Shown here: positions 21,593 to 33,078 of the stretch, in pieces | How the letters are laid out: every line of letters begins with the position of its first letter | Numbering within the stretch: position 1 is the stretch's first letter | From: Zygnema cylindricum | Taxonomy: Eukaryota > Streptophyta > Zygnematophyceae > Zygnematales > Zygnemataceae | Reading direction: 5' to 3' | DNA: 60,000 bases | NCBI GenBank assembly: GCA_037447655.1 | Contig: JBBHKE010003562.1 | Span: 85,458-145,457 of the forward strand | The notes under the pieces: model-generated | The model's input: the letters and a program-made list of their open reading frames with translations, nothing else | The model's database searches: none | What the model was told of the DNA's origin: nothing | Program-made: the position numbers and the translations under genes

Positions 21593-24583
21593 CTATTCAC
21601 CCAATCCTACTGCATTCCTACAATAGTTCAGCTTGGGAGCTGGAAGAGCTTTAGTAAGCATATCAGCAACCATTCTTGCATCTGGCAGATAGCATAATTT
21701 GATCACCCTAGAGAACACTTTTTCTCTTACAAAGTGTAATCGTACATCCATGTGCTTACTCTTGAAGTGGTGACTTGGGTTAGAGGAAATGGCAATGGCA
21801 GCCTGGTTATCACACCAGATCACCTGTGGCCCAACCTGCATGTATCCTAGTTCTTGCAACATGGATTTTACCCATAAGAGTTCTTTGAGGGCCGAGCTTG
21901 CTGCCATATATTCTGACTCCATTGTTGACTGTGATGTAACCTTTTGAAGTTTGCTGCTCCAGCAGCACGTTCCGTTCCCAATCTGCAAAACGAATCCCGT
22001 GGTGGATTTTCGGCTTGGCATGTCGCCATAGCTTGCATCACTCCATGTTTCAGCTTCACTTCTCCTCCACCTAGCGTGATTTTGAGGTCTTTTGTTCCTG
22101 CTAAATATCTTAAGACTCTCCTGCTGCATCAAAATGAGATTTTCTCGGATTCTCTAGACTTCTGCTCAGTACCCCAACTACTACAGCAATGTCTGGGCGG
22201 GTATAGTTCATGAAATATATTAAGCTTCCCACTATCTGTCTATAAGGTATTAGTGTCATAGGATCATTCTCCCCTGACTCTAAATACTCGCTAACAATGA
22301 CACCTGGTTCTGTCTCTTCTCCCTCTAACTTTTGCCGAAACTCCATTGGAGTTAGACATCATTTTGCCCCCCGCATTCCATACTCATCTAACATGTTTCC
22401 AATAGCCTCTTTTTGAGTTAATTTTATTACTTTCTTATTTCTGTCCCTCTCTACCTAGATTCTCATAATATACTTTGCCTCACCAAGGTCTTTCATCTCG
22501 ATCGTGAGTTAAGGGCAGTTTTGATTTTGCTAATTTCAGCCATTGATTTGCTAATAAATAGTAAATCATCTACATACACCACTATATATAGTATCCCATT
22601 TTCACCCTTTAGAACGTAGACAGAGTGATCAGAACTTATCCTTTGAAATCCTAGGCTAGCCATGAATTCATCAAGCTTCAGATTCCATTGCCTAGGGGCC
22701 TGTTTTAGGCCGTACAAAGATTTAAGCAACTTGCATACTAAATACTCTTTTCCTAGTTCTACATACATTTCAGGCTGCTGCATGTAAATGGTCTCTTCTA
22801 GTTCTCCATGGAAAAAGGCCGTCTTTACATCCATCTGATGAATTTCCATATTTTATATAGCAGCTAGGGACAGTAAAATCCTAACAGTCAGAAATCTCAC
22901 AACCCGAGAAAATGTTTTTTTAAAATTGATTCCTTCTTTTTGATTATAACCCTTTGCCACAAGTCTGGCCCTATATCGTTCAATGGTGTTATCGAGATTT
23001 AACTTTACCTTGAATACCCATTTGGTGCCGATCACCTTTTGGTCTGGAGGAAGTTCCACAAGCTCCCATGTTTTGGCCTCCATGATCTAATTCATTTCGT
23101 CGTTTGCTGCCTCGATCCAGTGATTTCGCTCTGGTGATGAGAAGGCCTCTTGGATGGTAAAGGGCTCCCTGAGGTTGTCGAGTAGGCAAAGTGAGAGCTT
23201 GCTTGCAGGCGGCTGCTAGATCTTCTTCCCCCCCGAAATGTTGAGGCTGAGATCGTCGGATGCGTGCATTGCGCAAATTGTGCTGGTTGTAATCCGTGTG
23301 TATTCACTGTCGGTGGTCCGGTTGGAACAGGACTGGATGAGGATTTTGGAGAGAGTCTGACTCTGGAGTCATTACCGGAGAATGTTTCACTTGCGGGACA
23401 ATTTCTTGCATGCATTCTATGATGACATACTGCTGTACTTTTTGCGCTGTTTTTGCTGCTCTATCATTTAATATATATCTATCGAGTCTAGTTCATCTTT
23501 GACAATGATATTCCTTGCTACAACTATTTTTTGCCTCTCAAATACAAAGACTTTGTAACCTTTAGAATGATCATCATTTCCTAACAAAATTCATGGTAAT
23601 CCTTTCAGTTCCATTTTCCATCTGTCCGTAGACGTATCCAAGAAAAAGCATTGACTACCAAAGACTTTGAAATGGCTAACATCTGGTTTGCTACCTGTCC
23701 AAATCTCGTAAGGAGTAGTGTCTACCGATCTGGATGCTATCCTATTCTTAATATAAACTGCACAATTTAGAGCCTAAGCCCTGAATTTCGGATCCACATT
23801 TTTATCTGCGAGCATCGACCTAGAGCTCTCTGTTAGAGTTCTATTTAGTCTTTCTGACACCCCATTTTGTTCCGGTGAATATAGAACAATCAACAGATGA
23901 CTAATACCTTCCTCGAGGTAAAAGGTTTCAAATTCTTTTGACGTATATTCACCACCATTGTCCGATCTGAGCTGCAAAATATGTGAATTATGAAGTTTTT
24001 CAACCCATGCTTTATAGTGTTTGAAGTGACCAAACACTTCACTCTTCTCTTTCATGAAGTAAAATTTTGTAAACTAGGAGAAATCATCTGTGAAGGTGAC
24101 CATATATTTCATCCCCCCGGCAGATAGAACCTTCGGAGGACCAAAAACATCCGAATGAATTTGTTGTAAAATTTCCGTTGACCGATGCTCAGACTCTTTA
24201 GGAAATGGCAATCTGTGGATTTTGCCTTAAGCGCAACCATCACAAGTTTTGACCGGCTCATCTGTGATTGATACACCTTCAATTTTCTAGCAATGACCAT
24301 TTTCCTCAAACTATTATAGTTTACATGGCCTAATATTTTATGCCACAACTCATCTGAGTGCAAAACATCGGAGTACAAAACATCATTCTTGTTAGTATTA
24401 GCCATGTCCATGTGGTACATCTTGCTACTATCTCTAGTACCTGTAACCGCAACCTTGCCATTTTTGTTAACAACCTCCCGACCATTTTTCAAATTTTACC
24501 TCAAAGCCTTTACTCTCTACCAACGACGTATAAAACAGATTTTTCGTAAAGTCAGGCACAAATAAGACATTGTGAAGGGTTCT
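21593..24583 (-). pseudogene. Copia pol: integrase, RT and RNase H fragments
   Basis: The integrase zinc region (ELWHKILGH) is at 24492-24109 and the core at 24055-23774 (RSDNGGEY, QNGVSERLNRT). The linker is at 23415-22990. RT follows at 23083-22493 ([36 protein letters not shown]). RNase H follows at 22346-21593 (SDASYGDMPSRKSTTG, WCDNQAAIAIS, HMDVRLHFVREK, DMLTKALPAPK). Several frame changes and stops separate the blocks. The RT segment is among the best preserved in the window. Confidence 0.9.
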
Positions 24584-25789
24584 TTAAATTGCTTTTCCTT
24601 CTACATCAACTAGCAAGGACACATCACCCATAGCACGAGTCTGGACACTCATTCCACAAGCATAATAAATATTTTTCTCCGACGTTGCTTTCAAATTTTT
24701 GAAGATGGCCTTGTTCCAGCACATGTGGGCTAACGCTCTTGTATCCATTATCCATCTAGGGTCCTTTGCGCCCTCCATTGCTGCCGCCATAGCGAAAAGA
24801 TCCGTGTTGTCCTCCTCAAAAAATGTTAGAGTCTCGTCTTGGAGTGATGAAGAAGCTGAAAGCAGTGCATTTCCACGAGGTGTAGGCCCCGTGAGGCTTT
24901 TGTAAAACTGACTTTGTTGCCATCCCGACTTGTATAAACCTGTATCGTTAGCTTTTTTAAGTTTAGGACAGAATTTGTATCCATGACCTCTCTCACTGCA
25001 ATAAAAACATGCATTGTTGGATTGTCTATTTCTACCCTGATTAAACTGTGTGAACTGTGTAAACTTATTACGTTGCTGATTAAACTGACCTTTCCTCCCA
25101 AATTCTGAATTAAAAGCCTCTACTTGCTCAACATTGAGAATATTAGATGTAGCTTCCTCCTCTAGTAAAATATTGATGGCTAACTGTAAAGTCCAGCTAG
25201 CTTTATCTTTCTGTTTGACAGCTTTATCTTTCTGTTTGACAGCTTTATCTTTCTGTTTGAGCATGTCAGATGCTCTTTTCATACTACGAGGGAGACCCCT
25301 CATGAGCAATGCTGCCTATTGAAACGGAGGAACCACCCCACCTGCACAAGCATGTGCATCTACAAAGATACGAAATCTTTTAGAATATTCAGCCATTGTA
25401 CCACCAATGTACTTATAGTCCCAAATTTTTCCAGCCAATAGAAGCTCTTCCTGAACATTAGCCTTTTCATAATCAGTTTTAAGGGATTTCCAGATATCAA
25501 TTGCTTTTTTCATTTTAATCCGAGACATAGCTAACTCCTCAGATATACAAAATTTTATAATAAAACGAGCTTGCGTACTTTTCTTTGACCATGACGGATC
25601 AGATTCATCCAGCGAACCATCCAATATATCTAGAAGATTGATATTCTCAAAATGTGTCTCCACCATATCCGCCCAGTAAATATACTTATCCCAAGAAAAG
25701 ATAGTAATTCTTGATGACAGGCCCATAACGTGTTGTTCTACAACCACCAGTGCAGGTGGAGGAGCAGCAGTAGTAGTAGAAGTAGACAT
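24584..25789 (-). pseudogene. Copia gag and protease with one in-frame TAG
   Basis: From ATG 25789 (MSTSTTTAAPPP) the frame is open to a TAG at 25318-25316, then open in the same frame to 24584, so one nonsense codon interrupts it. Visible parts: GLSSRITIFSWDKYIYW; a 7-residue repeat KQKDKAV three times (21-bp DNA repeat, about 25200-25262); a CCHC knuckle CFYCSERGHGYKFC; and a protease motif WIMDTRALAHM, in which the active-site DTG is DTR. That change should inactivate the protease. Confidence 0.88.
25720..25730 (-). promoter_or_regulatory. Primer-binding site within gag
   Basis: CGTTATGGGCC follows the LTR end. It differs from GGTTATGGGCC of the other copies by its first base and is read as VMG of gag. 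Confidence 0.7.
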
Positions 25790-26613
25790 GATACACTCTC
25801 AGAAGCTATAAAAAATCCTTCTAAACAACTGTTCTTAAGTGCTCACCAATTTTTATACAAGCAGCTAAACCTCACAAATCTCTATCAGAATATAGAGTAG
25901 CACAAACAATGACAACTCCCAAAGTTTCAGCACAATTGACTTGACAACACTGAAGATATAATACTCAGAAGTTTCCCAAAAACTGTTTGCAGTTTTACTA
26001 CTTGGAAGTCTGGATACATAAAAAGGCTCTAAGTCATAAGTCTTATACTTTCGGTGTTCTATCGCCGATATAAGTGTACCTGAGAGGTACGTCCAAAATC
26101 AACCCACCTACTGAGATCTACGTGTTCCTAATCGTGCCAATCCAATCTATCATCGTACAGTCATTATTACTTAGAAACTATATTAAATGATTGTACAAAT
26201 ACTTGTCGGCTATGTCACTTCTGATACTCTGATGAATCTCGTCCGTTGACGTGATTCATATCAATCGCAACTGTGTTGTCTTGTATTGGATCACATTCAC
26301 ATCACCTGCGGCTGCGGTGTCCTGTACTTAATCATATCCAAGATAGCAGCAGCTGCGTTGTCTGTACGGATCATATCCAAAGTAACCGCAGCTGCGTTTG
26401 TCTTGTCTGTGTCGCAACTGCGCTGCTCTATCGGCATAGCAGCTGCGCAGCATTGTGAGTATAGTAGTTGCGTTGCTCTGTTTGCATAGTAGTTGCGTTG
26501 TCTTGTACTGCACTTAAGTGATGACGCATATCCTTATGAAACTTACGCTACAAATTACTACCTTTCTAGCGTCATACTAATATACCGAGACTTAAAGCTT
26601 TCCGAAATCAACA
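25731..26613 (-). repeat. 5' LTR (883 bp) with GCAGCTGC-rich repeats
   Basis: TGTTGATTTCGG at 26613 to GTAGAACAACA at 25731. The gag ATG (25789) is within it. U3 (about 26265-26510) contains repeated GCAGCTGCG or GCAACTGCG words, each followed by TTGTC or TGTA. Confidence 0.88.
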
Positions 26614-26618
26614 GAAAC

Positions 26619-27748
26619 TTCTAGTAATCACACTAAATCCTAGCTAATGATGCAAATGACCGAACATTCCACGTGCAAAAACATACATTTTGTGCATTTT
26701 TAATGGCATCCCTTTCTGGTGTGCTAAGAGAAAAAAAATGTGCATGTGTCAATGTTGGGTTCAAATATGTAATCAGACAATCCATCAGTCAGTGGACCAA
26801 ACTTCATGACTGAACGGGCAAAGAATTTGCAGTACCTATCGTACGAAAATTGAAAAATCAGCTGCCAACAAAATGCTTTTCCAAAATAAACTCAGGGTTA
26901 AATTTCACCAAATGAACACTAAGGTATGTTTAAACAAATGCAATTTTTTACATAACTCCAAGAAGAGGAGAAACCAATTACTCTAAAACATAATAATTTG
27001 TAAGTTAAAAAAGCTTAAAAAAACACATCATATTCATCCTTGAACAGGCGCATGAATATTTGTTAAGCCTTCCAGGCTATAAGGATTTACAACTATAAAA
27101 TCAAACAGCAAAATATATGACTTTTACAAAAAATGTGAAGGTTCTTTAGCGGTAACATTCACCGTACCCTTTCTACCATTTTGTCATTGTCAATAGACTA
27201 TTGAAGACAATAAGACAACATTTAAACTGATAGGGTAATTGCACAAAAAAAATATATCTTCATGCTGAGAGTCATTCGTACGGTCTTTTAAGTAACTATA
27301 CGTGAAACTGCTCAAAAACCCGTGCAAAATGTACAATTCAAACAAGAGTAAAACTTCGATAATATCTTAACCCTATGACCATAATATATGACTCAGCTAT
27401 GAACCTCGTTGACCAGACTACACTGAGAATTTCTTTCATAATAATTTCTTGTGCAAGGAGACAAGGTGAATCACACAAAGACAAAATAGAGAAGACCAAC
27501 TGCGTTTTTGAGTTGCCAATAACATCTAAAGTAAAACAAGAAAATGGTCGAGTAAAAAGTGATAGGATCTTAACAAACCAAAGTGTAAAACAGCAGCGGA
27601 AGCATTAAAGAAATATTTTCACACAAAAGAGGACAGTCCATAAAAGTCAATATATTTCATGAACATTTTTCCGCCATAATTAGTGTATTTTCCCCTCCCA
27701 CCAATCTGCAGTATATATTATACATCAGACGTCACGTCACAACTATAA
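26619..27748. other. AT-rich sequence, no gene recognised
   Basis: No coding homology. The right part may belong to the LTR that the hAT element interrupts, since LTR-type sequence of the adjacent copia fragment appears on the other side of that element. Confidence 0.35.
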
Positions 27749-27756
27749 ACCAAGAC

Positions 27757-28459
27757 CATAGTTGTTCAAATCGCGCGATTTTTTCCTTTTTTCCGATTAA
27801 AACGTATAATTCGTGACTTTTGAATAAATCGGAAAAAAAACGCGATGTACTTTCTGTCCGGTAAACTGAACGGGGAATCTATGTAAAAGGTACAGCGTTT
27901 ACCGTAAATTGTACGAACTTTTACCGTAATGTACGGAATTTGACGAAAACATACGTCGCAGTTATTAGTATTTTTTGTCCAGTAAACTGAACATAAATTT
28001 CACGGAACATGTACCTAGTTTTTCGAAAATGTACGGACTTTTTCGAAAAGAAAAGTTTGAAATATCACACTATTTGCGCGCGGTAAGGTTGAAAAATGTA
28101 CGAACGTCTTCTTCAATTATTTTTGAAAGAAGCCGCCATGGAATGTTGAAAATCTGCCAGTAATCTGCCAGTAATCTGCCTGTCAAATAGTATAAAACAA
28201 ACAGACTTTGACAAAAATATTCCATTGGCCGAGATTTGAGCCTGGCTCTTAGCTCTTCCACTATAGCCTATTTCGCATTTGTAACGTAAAACTTACAAAC
28301 CGCGGTATTATTTAAAATTCATTTTTGTTTACATGTACGGAATAGTACGGACAAAAAATCATTAACGATTTTTACGATTTTTTCAAAAGGTTGAATGCGT
28401 TTATTACGTATAATTCGTCGCGATTAAATTGTTCGCACTAAACGTCGTGAACAACTATG
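27757..28459. mobile_element. Non-autonomous hAT-type element (703 bp)
   Basis: Terminal inverted repeats are CATAGTTGTTCA and TGAACAACTATG. Flanks are ACCAAGAC on both sides (27749-27756 and 28460-28467), a perfect 8-bp duplication as made by hAT transposases. The interior is non-coding with recurrent GTACGG and TCCGGTAAACTGAAC-like segments. Confidence 0.88.
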
Positions 28460-28467
28460 ACCAAGAC

Positions 28468-28758
28468 CAAAAAAATATATTGCGCACGAAACTCCTACCA
28501 AACAAAACAAATCAACATAAAACTACGTAGTACTAATTTACTACCGAATTTACACCCAAAACCAAATAACGGCAAATCCTAACATACTAAACAATATCTG
28601 TACCTGGTCGTCGCGAAACCGAATCTACGTGAGACCAGGAATCTGCGAAATACTATGCGAAACAATAAGACAGAATCAGGACCACACGTGTGACGAAAAG
28701 ACAAACTACTCGGTCACGCGAGAGACCGCGGCGACCGATTACATTTTTGTTTCTTACA
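28468..28758 (-). repeat. Copia 3' LTR fragment (third lineage)
   Basis: Begins TGTAAGAAAC immediately after the purine tract GAGAGGGGAGT (28769-28759), next to the RNase H end. It runs left into the hAT insertion. Its true length is unclear. Confidence 0.55.
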
Positions 28759-28782
28759 ACTCCCCTCTCAAAACTGTAATCA

Positions 28783-29832
28783 TTACATCAAACCTAATTT
28801 AGGTCTTCCTCTCAAGAGTACTTCATGAGCCGTAGCTTTCGTCAGTATATCCGTGGCTTCCTCCAACGTCGACACGTATAAAAATTCAATCTCCTTCGCA
28901 GCGACCAAATCGCGTACGAAGTGCCACTGAATCCTAATATGCTTTGTCCTTTTGTGAAATACAGGATTCTTGACCAACGCCATCGAACTCATACTTTCAG
29001 AGTAAATTTTCATACAGCCAATAGAAATCTTTAATTCTCCAAGTAACTCCTTGATCCAAATTGACGCCTTAGAAGGATGACACGCGGCCATATACTCTGC
29101 TTCGGTTGAACTTAGTGCGACAGTCGGCTGAAGTCGCGAACTCTGAGAAATTGTCGCCTCGCCAAATACAAATGCATAATCGGACGTTGACTTTCCTGTA
29201 TCAAAGTCGCCGCCCCAGTCCGCATCACAATATCCCACGCAATCCAAAGACACCTGTCCATATTGAAATAATAATCCTATATCAGTTGTACCTGCAAGGT
29301 AACGAAAGATTCTTTTCACGGCTTCCCAATGAATCTTCTTAGGAGCGTGACAAAAACGGCTCACGACAGATACTGCGGCTGAAATATCCGATCGCGTGGC
29401 CACACTTAAATACATCAAACTTCTTACAGCCTCACGATAGGGCACGTGGACAGTTTCCTCCTCCTCAAATTTGCGATATTGTAGTTTGGAATCTAGTGTT
29501 GTCATTACCAGCTTAGAATCCAACATAGCAAGTTTTGTCGGTACTCCTTTACAAAATGCGCTTGCGATAATTTAATATCCCCATTACCGTACCTTAAAAC
29601 TTCTACTCCAACAATATATCGTACTTCCCCCAAATCTGTGACTTTAAAATGTAGTCGCAGGTACTCCTTCAATTAAGTGATTCGCATCAACTTGACACAT
29701 ATCATGAAAAAATCATCCACATACACAAAAAACATGTTTTGATCCCCCCCCTCATCTTTTACGTAAACTCTAGAATCTGAAACTGTTCGTACGAATCCAA
29801 ATTCGTTAAGGACCTTGTGTAATCGTAAATGC
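28783..29832 (-). pseudogene. Copia RT/RNase H fragment (third lineage)
   Basis: The left end of a copia pol. The RT tail has LNEFGFVRTVSDSRVYV and FFVYVDDFFM at about 29830-29700. Frameshifts follow. The RNase H block 29526-28783 has MYLSVATRSDISAAVSVV, CDADWGGDFDTGKSTSDY, STEAEYMAA, and HKRTKHIRIQWHFVRD. It is cut at 29832 by the LTR of another copia element, so the rest of the element is displaced or lost. Confidence 0.85.
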
Positions 29833-30404
29833 TGAAAGATTACAAACCAAATAAAATACACACACAACAATGGTGTTCCTCGGAAAGCATTCAATATATT
29901 AAGCACAATGGAAATACAACTCATTTTCTTCCTTCTTTTTACTTCTGACCTTTCTACGCCTCCTTAACAAGCTACGCCTCCAAAAAGATAGACAACCACT
30001 AAGTCCCAACAATTATATATATATATACACAACTAAAACATGTAAGAGTCAACACGCCGGAACACACGATTGAAAACTGCGAACCGGTTTGAACAACACG
30101 GTAAGACTAGAAAAAGGTTAGTCGTGAACCGACTTGAACTACACGGTACTACTAGACTTTACGTGAACCAAAACGAACAAATAATTTCGACGTCAGTTGT
30201 ACGGTACGACCAGAACTTGCGTGAAACAAATCGCACAAACATTTTCTACGTCACTTCAAATATCTAGCGACGAAACAACTTCGTCGCTAACTTCTACGTC
30301 ACTTCAAATATCTAGCGACGAGACTACTTTCTTCGCTAGTCGTCACTACTTTAGCTACGAGAGTATCTCGTCGCTAAGTAAGTGCTCAGTAAAATATCCT
30401 AACA
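29833..30404 (-). repeat. 3' LTR (572 bp) with hairpin series
   Basis: Starts TGTTAGGATATTTTAC at 30404 and ends TAATCTTTCA at 29833. Three hairpins built on TAGCGACGA/TCGTCGCTA lie at 30265-30289, 30313-30338 and 30351-30377. Diverged GAACC...CACGGTA repeats lie at 30079-30250. Confidence 0.85.
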
Positions 30405-30505
30405 TTCCCCCTCTTACTGAGACACTAAAAACCCCCCTTACTCCATGCCCACCAACTTCTTTCCCATTTCATAGACTTCCTTCATTGCTGCTTTGGTTAA
30501 CATAT

Positions 30506-31860
30506 CATCAGTTTGTTCTTCTGTAGGAACAAACGAAAATTCAACTTCTTTTTCCGCAACCAAATCTTAAACAAAATGCCACTGAATTTTAATGTGTTTA
30601 GTGCGCTTATGCAAAATAGGATTTTTACTAAGTGCAATGGAAGACATATTATCACTTAGTATTTGCATGCATTCTTTTTCCACTCCAACTTCCGATAGAA
30701 ATTCTTTAATCCACACAACATTCTTCGCAGCATGAGATGCAGCCATATACTCCGCCTCCGTTGATGAAAGTGCCACAGTAGGTTGCAAACGGGAATTCCA
30801 CGAGATAGCTCCTCCTACAAGTGAAAACACATATCCTGACGTAGACCTTCCTGTATCATGGTCCCCTCCATAGCCGGTATCACAATATCCATAACAACTT
30901 AAGCTCTCACCTTTCCTATAAACAATTCCAAGACTAAGTGTTCCAGCCAAATATCTAAAGATTCTCTTCACTACCTCCCAACGTATTTTTTTCGGATTGC
31001 TACAATACCGACTAACCACACTCATTGCGGCACTAATGTCTGGCCTAGTACGGACACTCAAATACATTAAGCTTCCGACCGCTTCCCTATATGGGGCATC
31101 AACCTCGGGACTTTTAACAAAGTTAGAAGGCTTGTCACGAGGATCAAGGGGAGTTCCAAGTGGCTTACAATCTAAGAACCCGAATCTTTCTAGTACCTCT
31201 TTTGCATATTGCTCTTAGCTAAATTTAATGTCTTCGCTCCTCCTCCTCTAAATCTGAATTCCCACAATGTATTGTGCATTTCCTAAATCTGTAATTCTAA
31301 AGTGCTTTCGAAATTCAATCTTTAATTCTCCAAGTAACTCCAAGTTGTGAGAGATGGAAATGAAGTCATCGACGTATACAGAAAATATTATCATGTCCCA
31401 ACCTTCTTGCCGAATATACACTCCACAATCTGCAATAAGCCTCTTAAATCCCAAAATCAGTAAAACCTTGTGAAGTTTATGGTTCAATGTTCTCGATGCC
31501 TGCTTCAAACCATACAAAGCCTTCCACAAACTCCATACTGTACCATTCTTACCAGGAACTCTTTCTGGAATTTTCATATACACCTCCTCCTCCAGTTCAC
31601 AATTTAAAAAGGCGGTCTCTACATCCATCTGTTGGATGTGCATTCCTCCCGCCGCCAGTATTGAAATAATTGTGCGCAATGAATCGAACTTAACTATAGG
31701 GGCAAATGTCTCTGAATAGTCAATACCTTCCTTTTGCTGGAAGCCCTTACATATTAACCGTGCCTCACACTTAAGAATTTCTCCCGAAGCTCCCGTCTTT
31801 GTCTTAAAAACCCATTTTGAGTCTATCGCCTTCTTACCAACCGGTAAATCTACCTCTTCA
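30506..31860 (-). pseudogene. Copia RT and RNase H
   Basis: RT: the DSKWVFKTK and RLICKGFQQKEGIDY blocks are followed by MDVETAFLNCELEEEVYM, LYGLKQASRTLNH and FSVYVDDFISI, ending with a stop near 31248. RNase H 31067-30567: MYLSVRTRPDISAAMSVV, CDTGYGGDHDTGRSTSGY, SSTEAEYMAASH, NPILHKRTKHIKIQWHFV, with a stop at 30567 and homology continuing a little beyond. The middle part (31247-31068) is in other frames. The catalytic YVDD is intact. Confidence 0.9.
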
Positions 31861-33078
31861 AAACACCCGTTTCATTTTATAGAATTAATTTCTTTGATAA
31901 GCGTCGGTTTCCACTTCTCCTCCCATTCGTCTGAGTCTCGAGCCTTTTGATATGATTGAGGATCCGCCAGACGATTTTCTGTAATTGCCTTTCATAAGAG
32001 AAAAGATTCTGCCCTTCCTTCTCTATTTTCGGAAATTACCCTCTGGTAGCTGGTTTGTTTTTTATATGACTGTCCAGGTGAGAATCGTTCCGGTGCCTTC
32101 CCTTTAGTGGATCTCTTACTTCTCCCTACGTCTTCTCCAAATTCCTTATCGGAATCACTGTTCTCAATCTTGTCATCATCCTCTTTCTCTAGGGGTGTCT
32201 CTTTTGATGTCACGTTGTCATTGTCAGTGGGTGATTCTCTGATGACCTTGTCTCCTTTTGATTCGGTGCCGCTAAGCTTAGGTGTCGAAACTTTCTCTAA
32301 AGGTTTCTCTACAAATCGCATTTTTTTTTTCATCCCTACCTCTATCAAAACTTTGTCCTCTTCCTCCTCCTCTCCAATGAACTTCTCATAATGACTCTCC
32401 TCCTCATAATCTTGAGCTCGTTTGGACTCATTAGCTCCTTTCACCATCCATTCCAAGTTCTCATTAAACTCCACATTTTTAGACTCTTTAACCCTTCTAG
32501 TAACTGGGTTGTAAATCCTATACTGCATTGAGTTCTCACTATATCCCACAAAATATCCTTCCCATGACCGTGCAGCAAACTTTCCCTCATGATTTCTTTC
32601 CTCTATGTATCCCATAGCCTCACATCCCCAAATCCTTAAGTGTTTTACCGTAGGTATTTGTCCACTCCAAAGTTCCTTCGGTGTTTTGTTGCCCAAAGCG
32701 GAGTTTATTCTCCTGTTGGTAATATGGTAGCTGTCCTGATTGCTTCTCCCCAAAGACGATGTGTGAGTTTCGTCGTATGGGGCATGGCTCGCACCATCTC
32801 TTGCAATGTCCGGCTCTTTCTCTCTGCTATTCCATTCGATAGTGGGGAATAAGGAGCCGTGAACTGCTGCTTAATCCCCGTCTCTTTACAATAATCAGCG
32901 AAAGCAAGAAATTCACCTACGCGGTCTGAGCGTACCGCCTTTACCTGCCTCTCACTTTCCCTCTTAGCCATAACCACAAAGTCTTTAAATGTTTCAAGAG
33001 TGTATGACTTAGCTTTTAAAAGATATATCCATGTCTTCCTGCTAAATCATCAACTATCACCATAATGTATTTATTTTT
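31861..33078 (-). pseudogene. Copia integrase C-terminal half and linker
   Basis: The integrase core is at 33078-32705. The second catalytic Asp is in RSDRVGEF and the Glu in SNGIAERKSRT. In-frame stops occur near 33079 and 33020. The 32753-31992 block has RINSALGNKTPKELW, HLRIWGCEAMGYI and EGYFVGYS, then an acidic linker rich in Glu, Asp and Lys. It is continuous with gag-pro upstream apart from the stops. Confidence 0.85.

Larger units (their letters stand above)
20540..26613 (-). mobile_element. Complete Ty1/copia element with GAAAC target duplication
   Basis: Read leftwards: 5' LTR 26613-25731, PBS 25730-25720, gag, protease, integrase, RT, RNase H, polypurine tract and 3' LTR 21431-20540. 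Flanks are GAAAC at 20535-20539 and GAAAC at 26614-26618, a 5-bp target duplication as expected for copia. The element is full length but inactive because of stops, frameshifts and a mutated protease. It belongs to the same family as 7320-17239 and 57416-60000. Confidence 0.93.

Noticed and set aside
26279-26520. Open frames over 26273-26513 on both strands as a cysteine-rich small protein
   Set aside because: They are shadows of the GCAGCTGC repeat region in the copia LTR.
32107-32391. Serine-rich plus-strand frame
   Set aside because: Antisense of the acidic copia linker.
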